DNA of 64,000 nt from Candidatus Zixiibacteriota bacterium (GTDB lineage: Bacteria > Zixibacteria > MSB-5A5 > GN15 > PGXB01): contig JAFGAL010000001.1 in NCBI GenBank assembly GCA_016933695.1, forward strand, positions 62,001-126,000, read 5' to 3'. Positions 9,427 through 17,658 of this stretch are shown piece after piece. Positions within the stretch are counted from its first letter, which is position 1; each line of letters begins with the position of its first letter. Below the pieces are notes generated by a model. That model was not told where the DNA came from. It was given only the letters and a program-made list of their open reading frames with translations, and searched no databases. The translations under genes and the position numbers were made by a program.

Positions 9427-9770
9427 TTCAGGACTCCCTTCTTCCAGGCGTACACCAGACCGAACACGAGAATCACGATGAAAATGACCATTTCGATCAG
9501 AGCAAACAAGCCCAGTTGATTGAACGCTACCGCCCAGGGAAACAGGAATACCACTTCCACGTCGAAAATGACAAACAGCAAGGCAAAAATGTAAAAGCGG
9601 TTATTGAACTGCACCCAGGAATCGCCGAATGGTCTTTCGCCGCATTCATAGGTTTGGTTTTTCTCTTTGTACGGATTCGAGGGGCGAATCAGGCGTGCGG
9701 TGAAAAAAGTCACCAGAACCAACCCGATACCCAGAAGCAGGAAAATCAAGACTGCCGCATAGGACGCCAT
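9417..9770 (-). CDS. nuoA: NADH-quinone oxidoreductase subunit A
   Basis: First gene of the complex I operon; a three-helix membrane subunit of 117 residues. The diagnostic loop YECGERPFG (cysteine of the quinone-site loop) and the [15 protein letters not shown] helix are present. The ATG at 9770 has a GAGGTG Shine-Dalgarno about 8 nt upstream. The sequence just upstream holds a TTGACA and a CRP/FNR-like palindrome, so the whole operon is probably controlled from here. Confidence 0.97.
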   Translation of the reverse strand: MASYAAVLIFLLLGIGLVLVTFFTARLIRPSNPYKEKNQTYECGERPFGDSWVQFNNRFYIFALLFVIFDVEVVFLFPWAVAFNQLGLFALIEMVIFIVILVFGLVYAWKKGVLKWV

Positions 9771-9800
9771 TTATCTGCACCTCACTGCTGTCTACCAGTT

Positions 9801-9816
9801 TGTGACATAAATCACA
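9801..9816. promoter_or_regulatory. CRP/FNR-family operator upstream of nuoA
   Basis: TGTGA-N6-TCACA, a perfect match to the palindromic consensus of the CRP/FNR regulator family, lies 31-46 nt upstream of the nuoA start. A TTGACA (minus strand, 9856-9851) lies about 35 nt further upstream, though the hexamer at the ideal -10 distance (TTCTTA) is poor. With that promoter the site would sit downstream of the start point, which would suit repression better than activation. That the operator works is inference; the palindrome is seen directly. Confidence 0.6.
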
Positions 9817-10009
9817 AAATAATTGCTTAAGAAACGTCCTTTTAACGATTTGTCAAGTCCTTTGTGAAAATAATTTGGCATCTTTCCGGAATGGATGCAC
9901 TCCCCCCTTTCGTTTTTGCGCAAGTGTTTTTCATAAAACAACTTGAGTCAAAACCACTACCTGTATAGGGAAATAAAAAGAAAGAGTCAAGCATTGTCTG
10001 ATATGCCAT

Positions 10010-10036
10010 AAAAAATCCCGGCCGGGGCCGGGATTT
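10010..10036 (-). terminator. Rho-independent terminator after the 10059-11093 gene
   Basis: An 11-bp perfect stem (10013-10023 with 10026-10036, GC-rich core CCCGGCC/GGCCGGG) with a 2-nt loop, followed on the minus strand by a run of six T. It lies about 20 nt after the stop codon of the lipoprotein-like gene. The rest of 9771-10058 contains only the nuoA promoter region; a 71-codon frame across the hairpin is not credible. Confidence 0.85.
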
Positions 10037-10058
10037 CATATGCATGCTTGATGCCATT

Positions 10059-11093
10059 TTACCGTGTGAGAAACGGACTGGTCAGCAACGCCGACGGCAT
10101 TTCGCCGTAGACAATAAACAGGTCGGCGTTGACAAACGTGCTGAACTCACTGATCAGACTGGTGCCCTCGGTATAATTGGGACCGAATACCTGTTCCTGT
10201 GACATGTCGGCATAAAAGTCGGTGGAGTCGGCGGGCTTGTATTCGCGATATGTAAGGGCGAATTCCACGTCCTTGTCACCGCCGCCGATAATACATCCCA
10301 GCATGGTCTCGGTCAGTTCGCCCTCGGGATCGGAATACCAGCTCATGCGATAGGCGAATTCGGATTCATCGACGGACTGAATATCATATACCCAACGGGC
10401 GCTGGTCTCGTCGCCATAGTCTTTGTATACCGCGCCGCGCATGACGATTGAAGAATCGGCCATATCCATATAGAAATAGTACAGGGTCGTCACTGTAATG
10501 GCTTCGGTTTCATCCATGCGTTGAAACGCCAGGACCGCCTGTTCTTCATCATTGATTGTGAAGCCGAGTTGAAGGACTTCGTCTTCGGCCATTTCCGGGA
10601 AATCCATGGTTGCCAGATTTTCAACGGTAGCCGTTGCCCCGAACACCCCCTGCAGGGCGGTGGGAATCGGCACGGCTGAACCCAGTTCGGTAATCTGACA
10701 GACGTCATAACTGTGCAATTCGCCTTCGGATAATGAACTATCGACAGCAATGTCGCCCTCTTCATTCATCACCAGAAAATACCCGATTTCCTCGACCAGT
10801 TCGTCGAAATACGCAAGGTTGCTATAGAGCGACATCGGCTCCTGTTCGCTGAAGACTTTATTCAGGAAGGTGGACGTCCACATCGGATCGATCTCCGAAG
10901 GTGACGCCAGCGGTTCAGTATAGACCGGCGGCGCGATATCGCCGATCAGGTCTTCATAGTCGGCGAAGTTGACGGATGACCATCCGTCGCCGGGTCCGGT
11001 CGGAACGCTGTCGTCATCAGAACAAACAACGGTCAGACAAAAAAGGGCCACGACCAGCATCATGACGGTTCCCAGTGCGTGTTTGACTGGCAT
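10059..11093 (-). CDS. Putative exported/lipoprotein of unknown function
   Basis: 344 residues, not recognised. The N-terminus is a clear export signal (positive MPVKHALG, then a hydrophobic run) ending at a single cysteine, LTVVCSDDD. This resembles a lipoprotein cleavage site, although valine just before the cysteine is unusual. The mature part starts with an acidic, Ser/Gly/Pro-rich linker, and the body is acidic, rich in Tyr/Thr/Glu and alternates like beta-strands. The start is well supported by AGGAGG 5 nt upstream of the ATG. A terminator follows the stop, so it is probably monocistronic or the end of the MFS-RidA unit. Alternative: a soluble periplasmic protein. Confidence 0.7.
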   Translation of the reverse strand: MPVKHALGTVMMLVVALFCLTVVCSDDDSVPTGPGDGWSSVNFADYEDLIGDIAPPVYTEPLASPSEIDPMWTSTFLNKVFSEQEPMSLYSNLAYFDELVEEIGYFLVMNEEGDIAVDSSLSEGELHSYDVCQITELGSAVPIPTALQGVFGATATVENLATMDFPEMAEDEVLQLGFTINDEEQAVLAFQRMDETEAITVTTLYYFYMDMADSSIVMRGAVYKDYGDETSARWVYDIQSVDESEFAYRMSWYSDPEGELTETMLGCIIGGGDKDVEFALTYREYKPADSTDFYADMSQEQVFGPNYTEGTSLISEFSTFVNADLFIVYGEMPSALLTSPFLTR

Positions 11094-11199
11094 AGTTTCC
11101 TCCTTTTGGGGTCTTTTTGCCCCCGTAATGGATATTAAAGGATATGTATATTTGTATCGGAAAAAGAGGATTTACCTTGCGTGGCGAATTGGGTCGGAA

Positions 11200-12369
11200 T
11201 CAGACGCGATTGCGCGTCGCCGTTAACACGGCAAAATAGACCAGTAGAACACCGACGGCGCTGATCGCCGCGATAAGGAACACGGAGACAACGCCATAGC
11301 GCGATGCCAAAAGGCCGATGCCTACTCCCGCAAGGACTTCGCCCGCCGAACAGGTGAGATTGTAGCCGGACAGCACGGTGGCCCGATGGTGATCATCAAT
11401 GGTACGATTGATATTGGTGGAGATGGCCGGGCGGATGAGTTCTTTGAGGGCGAAAAAGGCGACAATTCCGGCCACGGCGAAGAGGAGCGAACCGGAGGCG
11501 GCAAGATACAGCGCGACACCCATAAGCATAAACCCCACTGATAGATAGGCGGTTATATGACGATACCATCGTTTCAACAGACCGGCGGAAACAACCACCA
11601 GAACCAGTCCAGCGGAAGTAATTAATCCAAACCAGACTGGATCGATCCGCCGCAGTTCGGCAAACAGGATTTGCCAGTACTGGTCGACTCCCTCATAGGT
11701 GAAATTGGAGAACAGCCCCACCGCGAACAGGGCCGGAAGGGCGGTTCGGGAGAATATCGAGGCCAGAAGTGATCGCAAGGGGGGGGTGGCCGATTCGGCG
11801 GTTACTGTCGGGCGGGCAGGTTCACGAAGAGCCAGGGTGATCGGGACTCCGGCCAGGGCGACCAGGGTGACCGGCAGGAAAAGATATGTCAGGTAGTGCC
11901 GAGCCAAAACGCCGGCGCCGATCATCCCGACAATGAGGGCGGTGTTTTTATATGCGGTCCGCCGGGCAAACAGGGTCGGCAAAATCCGTTCACGGTCGGT
12001 TTTGTCCAGAGAATCCACCGCGAGGGCTTCGAGTGCGCCGGAAATGAAGGTCTCGGAAATACCCAAGACGATTTCGGCAACCAAAAAACCGGTGAAATTC
12101 CGGAAGGAGAAAAAAATCAGGCCGGAGAGAGCGAAACCGAGAAAACCGAAAACTACCGACAACCGTCGGCCGCGCCGATCGGCAAAGATGCCGGTTGGAA
12201 GCTCAAAAACGAGAACAGTGGCTTCAAACACGGCCGCAAGGATCGCCACCTGCAACAGGCTAACATCATACTGTCGGAAATACAGCACATAGACCGGAAG
12301 AATCAGACCGCCGAAAAGAGCGGTCAGACTTTCCAGCGCATAGAACAGCGTAATATTGCGACGAAACAC
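11200..12369 (-). CDS. Major facilitator superfamily transporter
   Basis: 389 residues with about twelve hydrophobic segments, normal for MFS. The cytoplasmic loop between helices 2 and 3 has the MFS A-type motif GIFADRRGRRLSVVFG (G-x-x-x-D-R-x-G-R-R), and the N-terminal half carries a typical ELPTG helix. It resembles the drug/sugar efflux type, but the substrate cannot be read from the sequence. It starts 1 nt after ridA stops, so the two genes are probably co-transcribed. Confidence 0.85.
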   Translation of the reverse strand: MFRRNITLFYALESLTALFGGLILPVYVLYFRQYDVSLLQVAILAAVFEATVLVFELPTGIFADRRGRRLSVVFGFLGFALSGLIFFSFRNFTGFLVAEIVLGISETFISGALEALAVDSLDKTDRERILPTLFARRTAYKNTALIVGMIGAGVLARHYLTYLFLPVTLVALAGVPITLALREPARPTVTAESATPPLRSLLASIFSRTALPALFAVGLFSNFTYEGVDQYWQILFAELRRIDPVWFGLITSAGLVLVVVSAGLLKRWYRHITAYLSVGFMLMGVALYLAASGSLLFAVAGIVAFFALKELIRPAISTNINRTIDDHHRATVLSGYNLTCSAGEVLAGVGIGLLASRYGVVSVFLIAAISAVGVLLVYFAVLTATRNRV

Positions 12370-12370
12370 G

Positions 12371-12754
12371 CTAAATCATGGCAACGGCTTCGATTTCAAC
12401 TTTGACGTCTTTAGGGAGTCGGGAGATCTCGATGGCCGCGCGGGCGGGCAGTTCCAGGGTGAAATATTTGGCATAGACCTCATTGACGGCGGTGAAATCG
12501 CCCATACTGGTTAAAAAGACCGTGGTTTTCACGACATGTTTCAATTCCGCACCGGCCGCATGAAGCACCGCGGAGAGGTTTTTCAGCACCTGATCGGCCT
12601 GTTCGGCGGCGGTGGTTCCGACGATTTTGCCGCTTTGCGGATCGAGCGGAATCTGCCCGGAGCAGAAAATCATGGTTCCACAGGCGACTTTGACGGCCTG
12701 GGAATAGGGACCAACGGCGGCGGGGGCATCGGTTGTAAAAACGAGTTCTTTCAT
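12371..12754 (-). CDS. ridA: RidA family 2-iminobutanoate/2-iminopropanoate deaminase
   Basis: 127 residues, the standard length. RidA proteins hydrolyse reactive enamines/imines released by PLP enzymes. Family motifs are seen: AVGPYSQAVK at the N-terminus, IFCSGQIPLDPQSG, and near the C-terminus LPARAAIEISRLPKDVKVEIEAVAM, with the arginine that binds the substrate carboxylate (in PARAA) and the terminal glutamate. AAAGGA lies about 8 nt before the ATG. First gene of a pair with the MFS transporter. Confidence 0.95.
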   Translation of the reverse strand: MKELVFTTDAPAAVGPYSQAVKVACGTMIFCSGQIPLDPQSGKIVGTTAAEQADQVLKNLSAVLHAAGAELKHVVKTTVFLTSMGDFTAVNEVYAKYFTLELPARAAIEISRLPKDVKVEIEAVAMI

Positions 12755-12789
12755 TGCGGATTTCCTTTCATCAGGCTATTGCTACATAT

Positions 12790-12819
12790 AATAGAGTGGA
12801 TTACAGCCGGTCATGTCAA
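12790..12819 (-). promoter_or_regulatory. Candidate sigma-70-type promoter of ridA
   Basis: On the minus strand TTGACA (12819-12814) is followed after 18 nt by TCTATT (12795-12790), with an overlapping TATTAT two bases on. It lies 36-65 nt before the ridA ATG. The -35 is perfect; the -10 choice is uncertain. Confidence 0.5.
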
Positions 12820-12912
12820 CACAAAAACGGGTCAGACGGCGGAGCGGATTGCATTCGGGCTTGTTTGAAACGAGTCGGGTAATTATCCTGTTGACTGCAA
12901 GTTAAGGAAACG

Positions 12913-13665
12913 GTGTTCCAGTCCGATACAATGAGAGGTATGGATAAAAACTTTCTCCTGGAGCAATTCCAGCAAACCGACGAGACGAAAAAAGTCGTTC
13001 GGAAGCCGGTTCGTCGTAAAAAACCCAAACCGCTCTGGCGGGAATATGTCGAAGTCGTACTGCTCTCGCTGGCGGCCGCCATCATACTGCGGCTGTTGGT
13101 GGTTTCGGCGTACCGGGTCGATTCGGCATCGATGGAGGACGCACTTCTCGAGGGCGATTATATTTTCGTCAACAAACTGGCGTACGGTTTCGGCGAACCG
13201 CAATACGGCGATATCATCGTATTCAAGTGTCCGCTCGATCCGACCCGCGACTATATCAAGCGCGTCATCGCCACCCCGGGTCAAACGGTCGAGATTATCG
13301 ACAAGGTGATTTATGTCGACAATCAGCTGGCCGAGATTTTCCCTGACGCCAAGAATATCGATCCGAAAATCATGCCCGCGCAACTTTCGATGCGGGACAA
13401 TTTCGGACCGGTGCAGGTTCCGCCCGATCAGTATTTCGTACTGGGCGATCATCGCGATATCAGCGAGGACAGCCGGCACTGGGGATTCGTGCCCGCTGAC
13501 AATATCAAGGGCAAGGCGATGATGGTGTACTGGTCGTGGGAGCCGGATGATTCGGCGCCGAGCTGGGGTTTTCCCTATATCCATTCCGCGTTTTTATCGG
13601 CCTGGTATTTTCTTACCAATTTCCCGTCGCACACCAGATGGGAACGGCTGATAACTTCGCTGTAA
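12913..13665 (+). CDS. lepB: Signal peptidase I
   Basis: Membrane serine/lysine protease that removes signal peptides from exported proteins. 250 residues. One N-terminal transmembrane helix (about residues 46-66), then the catalytic serine in DSASMEDAL (S73) and the catalytic lysine in RDYIKRVIA (K116). The C-terminal box GDHRDISEDSRHWGF matches the family's GDNRxxSxDSRxxG with His in place of Asn. GTG at 12913 was chosen because AAGGA lies 4 nt upstream; ATG at 12931 or 12940 is possible. It fits a genome rich in secreted proteins. Confidence 0.94.
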   Translation: MFQSDTMRGMDKNFLLEQFQQTDETKKVVRKPVRRKKPKPLWREYVEVVLLSLAAAIILRLLVVSAYRVDSASMEDALLEGDYIFVNKLAYGFGEPQYGDIIVFKCPLDPTRDYIKRVIATPGQTVEIIDKVIYVDNQLAEIFPDAKNIDPKIMPAQLSMRDNFGPVQVPPDQYFVLGDHRDISEDSRHWGFVPADNIKGKAMMVYWSWEPDDSAPSWGFPYIHSAFLSAWYFLTNFPSHTRWERLITSL

Positions 13666-13668
13666 TCG

Positions 13669-14808
13669 ATGAGTCTTTCGCTTTATATTCACTTCCCCTT
13701 CTGTTCCAATCTGTGCGGCTATTGCGATTTTTACAAACAAACGTATCAACCCGATTGGGAACGACGGTATTTTGCGGCACTGGAACGGGAGTTGACACTG
13801 GCAATCGATGAGATCGAGCCGTCGCAACGAACCCTTGAAACAATCTATATCGGCGGCGGAACCCCGTCGCTGATGCATCTTTCCCATCTGGAAAATCTTT
13901 TGAGTGCACTGCACCGTTGTTTTCGATTCGCATCGGATCTGGAGTTTTCGTTCGAGATCAATCCGGAATCGATCAATGCGGAGAAACTGCTGGAACTGTA
14001 TCGATTGGGCGTCAACCGTCCAATCTTCGGCCTGCAGAGTTTCAATGTCAGACTGCTGAAGCGGCTGAACCGTCGCCATACAATCAGTGATTCCCTGCGA
14101 GCGATCTACCAGGCCCGGGCAACGGGGTTTGTCAATTTCGGCATCGATCTGATTTTCGGTCTGCCTCGTCAGACCTCACGTCTGCTTTCCGACGATCTTG
14201 ACCAGGCGGTCGATCTGGCTCCGCCGCATATATCGTACTATCAGCTGACCGTGGAACCGAATACGGTTCTGGCCGACAAAATCGCATCCGGGCAACTGAA
14301 ACTTCCCGATAACGACCTGATGGCGGCGATGTATCGCGGCATTCACCAGACACTGTCCAAGCACGGTTATGAGCGCTATGAAGTGTCGTCGTTTGCCCGT
14401 CCCGGATTCGCCTGCCGTCACAATTTGCGCTACTGGGAGGGGGGCGATTTTCTCGGTCTCGGCCCGGCGGCCCACAGCTTTATAGGAGAACGACGGTTTG
14501 CCAATGTCGCCGATCTCGGCATATATTTGCAAAGCCTTGACAACCGCACCCGTCCCCTGGTGGCCGACGTGGTCGGGATGGAAGCCCGTATGACCGAAGC
14601 GGTTATGCTGGGACTGCGAACCGCGCGGGGGATTTCGCGCGGAGATTTTCACCGTCGGTTCGGGATGCCGGTGGAGCGGGCAATCGACGGCGATATGCTG
14701 ACTCTGCTTCGGGATAACGGTTTGATTTCCGCCGACGGGAATTATGTGAAGCTGACCGATTCCGGCCTGCCGGTGGCGGACGATATTATCCGTCGTCTGA
14801 TCAAATAG
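13669..14808 (+). CDS. hemW: HemW-type radical SAM protein (heme chaperone, coproporphyrinogen oxidase-like)
   Basis: 379 residues. The radical-SAM 4Fe-4S motif is FPFCSNLCGYCDFY (CxxxCxxC) near residue 11, followed by YIGGGTPSLM and later GIDLIFGLPRQT and HISYYQLTVEPNT, as in HemW/HemN-like proteins. The close spacing of the first motif and the length favour HemW over true oxygen-independent coproporphyrinogen oxidase HemN, which is longer. It starts 3 nt after lepB and is likely co-transcribed with it. HemW is known to deliver heme to respiratory proteins. Confidence 0.88.
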   Translation: MSLSLYIHFPFCSNLCGYCDFYKQTYQPDWERRYFAALERELTLAIDEIEPSQRTLETIYIGGGTPSLMHLSHLENLLSALHRCFRFASDLEFSFEINPESINAEKLLELYRLGVNRPIFGLQSFNVRLLKRLNRRHTISDSLRAIYQARATGFVNFGIDLIFGLPRQTSRLLSDDLDQAVDLAPPHISYYQLTVEPNTVLADKIASGQLKLPDNDLMAAMYRGIHQTLSKHGYERYEVSSFARPGFACRHNLRYWEGGDFLGLGPAAHSFIGERRFANVADLGIYLQSLDNRTRPLVADVVGMEARMTEAVMLGLRTARGISRGDFHRRFGMPVERAIDGDMLTLLRDNGLISADGNYVKLTDSGLPVADDIIRRLIK

Positions 14809-14867
14809 GTGCTGTTTGCACGGAATTTTATGCCTGATCATACTATGTAAAATGGGTAGTTTATTCC

Positions 14868-14896
14868 TTGACAAAATATGACACCCCGTGTATTTT
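14868..14896 (+). promoter_or_regulatory. Promoter of the 15138 secreted protein, with overlapping palindrome
   Basis: TTGACA (14868-14873), 17-nt spacer, TATTTT (14891-14896). A near-perfect 13-bp inverted repeat (14882-14910, CACCCCGTGTATT against AATACATGGGGTG, one mismatch) covers the -10, so it may be an operator or the 5' stem of the transcript. The remaining leader to 15137 (about 235 nt) carries at least two more hairpins, including CCGGCATTG/CAATGCCGG at 14933-14962, and no open frame. Confidence 0.6.
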
Positions 14897-15110
14897 TAAT
14901 ACATGGGGTGAGGCAACAACTATGTGTAACAGCCGGCATTGGTGTCGGGCAGGCAATGCCGGGCATCCCCGAGCGGGATTTCCCCCCGGTTCTCCGGCGC
15001 CAATCACCACCTTATCAAGCTCCCCAGCCGGCAATAACTTGCGGTGATAACCGTTAGCGTGGAAAACAACAAAGCACAGTAAACATCTCAGATACGTTCC
15101 ATGCGGGTTG

Positions 15111-15130
15111 TCCTGCAGTATTATGCAGGA
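15111..15130 (+). promoter_or_regulatory. Hairpin overlapping the ribosome-binding site of the 15138 gene
   Basis: A perfect 7-bp stem, TCCTGCA (15111-15117) with TGCAGGA (15124-15130), loop GTATTA. The 3' arm includes the first half of the AGGAGG Shine-Dalgarno (15127-15132), so formation of the stem would hide it. Seen directly; a regulatory role is inferred. Confidence 0.5.
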
Positions 15131-15137
15131 GGACGTC

Positions 15138-15974
15138 ATGCACAAGGCGTTCACGCTTGTGTCGGTTATGGGGCTGTTGGTGATTGCCGTCAGCATTTCG
15201 GCACAAAATCAAACTCATACGCCAACCCCAAACAGCGATGCCGTTACATTGGAACGCACAACTGTCATGGAGGGGAGTGGTGATGGTCTTGGTGAGTTAT
15301 CGGCTGTTGTCTATCAGATCACCTACGTCCTCGGTCATGACACGGCGTATATCGAGGGAATGGGTTCCGGGGGCGACGATGAAATCGCGACCCTGTCATT
15401 CAATGTTGTCATGGACTTGAGTCAAACCACCATTGACAGTATTTCCGGTATTGACGCCACGATCTATTATGACACGGCGTATTTTGCCTATTACGGTGCA
15501 TCGGTCAACGCGGCCAACTGGCCATGGGAGTTTACGCCCAGACCGTATATCGACCCCTTTGGACTGGGAATCGTCTCCCTGGATTTCTATGCGGGATTAA
15601 CGTCCGGATTTGCAGAACTGCAGGAACTGGCGACGGTGCAATTCACGGTGAAATGCCAGCCGAATCAGAATGTCACGACAATGCAACTCAGCCGCAGCGG
15701 GGATCTCTCACTTCTGGAATCGCCGTGGTCGATCTACCCCACGGATTATGTCGACGGCTCCATTATGGCGATGGAGGGACATGCGCACTGCTATGTCTGT
15801 GGGGACCTACATTTCGACGGGCAGGTCAATCTGCTGGACATTCTCGATTTAATAGAGATCGTGTATGCGGAAGGTCCCGCGCCGTTTATTCCGGATGCGG
15901 CTGATGTCGATCACAGCGGCGGATTGGATCTGCTGGATATTTTATTGCTGATCGATATTGTATACGGCGAGTAA
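15138..15974 (+). CDS. Secreted protein with cohesin-like domain and C-terminal dockerin-type repeats
   Basis: 278 residues from the ATG at 15138, chosen because AGGAGG stands 5 nt before it. The signal peptide is MHKAFTLVSVMGLLVIAVSISAQ. The middle (about 50-215) is a beta-rich domain with DATIYYDTAYFAYYG and LATVQFTVKC, reminiscent of cohesin/carbohydrate-binding folds; this is a by-eye resemblance only. The last 60 residues carry two calcium-loop/helix units, DLHFDGQVNLLDILDLIEIVY and DVDHSGGLDLLDILLLIDIVY, typical of dockerin type I pairs. Function unknown; extracellular or surface assembly is likely. Confidence 0.8.
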   Translation: MHKAFTLVSVMGLLVIAVSISAQNQTHTPTPNSDAVTLERTTVMEGSGDGLGELSAVVYQITYVLGHDTAYIEGMGSGGDDEIATLSFNVVMDLSQTTIDSISGIDATIYYDTAYFAYYGASVNAANWPWEFTPRPYIDPFGLGIVSLDFYAGLTSGFAELQELATVQFTVKCQPNQNVTTMQLSRSGDLSLLESPWSIYPTDYVDGSIMAMEGHAHCYVCGDLHFDGQVNLLDILDLIEIVYAEGPAPFIPDAADVDHSGGLDLLDILLLIDIVYGE

Positions 15975-16037
15975 GCGCCCACGCCCGATTTGTCGGTGCT
16001 GAAAGGACAGCTATTGTCATAAAATTACACCTGACGG

Positions 16038-16063
16038 GCCGGCGGGAAACCCGCCGGTCTTTA
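16038..16063 (+). terminator. Terminator after the 15138 gene
   Basis: Perfect 8-bp stem CCGGCGGG/CCCGCCGG (16039-16046 with 16050-16057) and AAA loop, followed by TCTTTAT. It lies about 65 nt after the stop. Confidence 0.75.
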
Positions 16064-16103
16064 TATTCCGGACAGAGAAAGCATGATTTTCTGAGCTTTC
16101 TCA

Positions 16104-16132
16104 TTGACAATACATGACATAATGGATATATT
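16104..16132 (+). promoter_or_regulatory. Promoter of the 16343 secreted protein
   Basis: TTGACA (16104-16109), 17-nt spacer, TATATT (16127-16132), an excellent sigma-70-type promoter. It predicts a leader of about 200 nt that contains a TTCGCAT/ATGCGAA hairpin near 16260-16281. The first bases of the spacer resemble those at 14874, with ATGACA shortly after the -35. Confidence 0.65.
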
Positions 16133-16342
16133 TATATAGTAAGGTATACGATCTGGGAGTATATGGTCCCTCGTCATTCCACGGTTTTACCTTTGCCAAA
16201 TTGGGCCGTCTACTCATAACGAAATAGACCGCATTGTCCCGCCCTGCTGGTGCGTTCATCTTCGCATTTGGGACGATGCGAACACAAAATCAAACATAGA
16301 GCGCGACATTACCACCACCATTCCATAGGAAGGAGTACCGTA

Positions 16343-17500
16343 ATGAAGGCTTATTACCTGTTGCTGACGATGGTCATCGTGTGTATGATCGCCGGCGGCG
16401 CCACCGCTGAAGTTAATGTATGGGCTGATGCCTCACCGCAGTACAACCCGGGAGAACTTCCCACAAATACGACGGTCTTCATAGATATTTACGTGGAGTA
16501 TATCAGTTTACCCGAACCGGATGGTCATGGCATGCCGTTTGCCATTTACAGTCCCGATGAAAGCATCAAGGAAGTGACGCATGTCGATGTCGGAGGACAG
16601 TCATCGGATGGCTCGATTATTCTGCTCAATGGGTATGAACCGGGTGGATTTCTCGATCTGCTCTCTACTTTTTACTTTTGGAGTTGGGAAGGCAATCTGC
16701 CGGATACATTTGTTCACATCGGTGTGGGAGCCTTTGGCGGCCCGCCGCCAAATGGCAGCGACGTTCGGATCAAAGTCGCACTTGAAATCGACGAGGAAGG
16801 CACGATTTGTATCGATTCCATCGACCATCCCAATGACAGTTATGACTGGATGTGGAATCCCGAAAACGGTTCCCCCTCATTTGGCGGCCCGTATTGCTGG
16901 ACGGTGGGCTATTACTGCGTCGATACCGACGGCGACGGCTACGGCGATCCCACCACACCAAGCTCCTGTCCGCCGGACAACTGCCCTAACGCGTACAATC
17001 CCGGCCAGGAGGATGCCGACGACGACGGAATCGGTGATGTCTGCGACAATTGCCCGAGTGTCGCCAATGAAGGGCAGGAGGATCTGGATGGCGACGGAAT
17101 CGGATATGCCTGTGACGACTGTATCGATATGGACAACGACGGCTATGGCGACCCGGGCTATGTACAGAATACCTGTTCGGATGACAATTGCCCCGAAGTA
17201 TACAACCCCGGCCAGACTGATTCCGATGACGACGGCACCGGCGACGTCTGCGATGTCTGTCCGAACGATCCCGATGATGATGTCGACCAGGATGGGGTTT
17301 GCGGCGATGTCGACAATTGCCCGAACATTCCCAATCCGGACCAGGCGGATGCCGATGGTGACGGGATCGGCGATTTCTGTGATCTGAACAATGTCTGCGG
17401 CGACGTGACCGGTGACGGCCAGGTAAACCTGATTGATTTGTTGGCGATCATTGAGTTCCTGTATAATGACGGCCCTGAATTATATTGCGGTTGGAAATAA
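16343..17500 (+). CDS. Secreted protein with thrombospondin type 3-like calcium repeats and a dockerin-like tail
   Basis: 385 residues from ATG 16343, preceded by AAGGAG. Signal peptide about residues 1-22 (MKAYYLLLTMVIVCMIAGGATA). An N-terminal beta-rich domain (about 25-190) is followed by TSP3-like repeats (about 195-340) of the pattern DxDxDGxGDxCDNCPxxxNPxQxDxDxDGxGDxCD. These bind calcium through the aspartates and pair their cysteines. A single dockerin-like half, CGDVTGDGQVNLIDLLAIIEFLY, closes the protein. The architecture is common in secreted FCB-group proteins; the specific role is unknown. Upstream in-frame codons lie in the leader and lack a ribosome-binding site. Confidence 0.82.
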   Translation: MKAYYLLLTMVIVCMIAGGATAEVNVWADASPQYNPGELPTNTTVFIDIYVEYISLPEPDGHGMPFAIYSPDESIKEVTHVDVGGQSSDGSIILLNGYEPGGFLDLLSTFYFWSWEGNLPDTFVHIGVGAFGGPPPNGSDVRIKVALEIDEEGTICIDSIDHPNDSYDWMWNPENGSPSFGGPYCWTVGYYCVDTDGDGYGDPTTPSSCPPDNCPNAYNPGQEDADDDGIGDVCDNCPSVANEGQEDLDGDGIGYACDDCIDMDNDGYGDPGYVQNTCSDDNCPEVYNPGQTDSDDDGTGDVCDVCPNDPDDDVDQDGVCGDVDNCPNIPNPDQADADGDGIGDFCDLNNVCGDVTGDGQVNLIDLLAIIEFLYNDGPELYCGWK

Positions 17501-17549
17501 ACCTCACACGCCATGCTATCGGTCAGCGAGCCCATTAGTATTGGCAATA

Positions 17550-17576
17550 GCGGCCGGCAGGTCCCCCCTGTCGGCC
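17550..17576 (+). terminator. Strong GC-rich hairpin after the 16343 gene
   Basis: A 12-bp stem (GCGGCCGGCAGG against CCTGTCGGCCGC, one G-U) about 50 nt after the stop. No T-run follows, so termination would have to be Rho-independent of an atypical kind or the hairpin may stabilise the 3' end. Confidence 0.45.
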
Positions 17577-17658
17577 GCCCCATTACTACAAAACAACCAT
17601 TATCACTTTTTGTAAATAATCCCGCCGACCGGCGCGGTTTCTATTATATTTTACTCCC

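Noticed and set aside
9842-10057. 71-codon frame between nuoA and the lipoprotein-like gene
   Set aside because: It covers the terminator hairpin and part of the nuoA promoter and resembles no protein.
14933-15100. Known riboswitch class in the leader of the 15138 gene
   Set aside because: Several stems are visible, but no conserved core of the riboswitches I know (c-di-GMP, cobalamin, TPP, glycine) could be matched.
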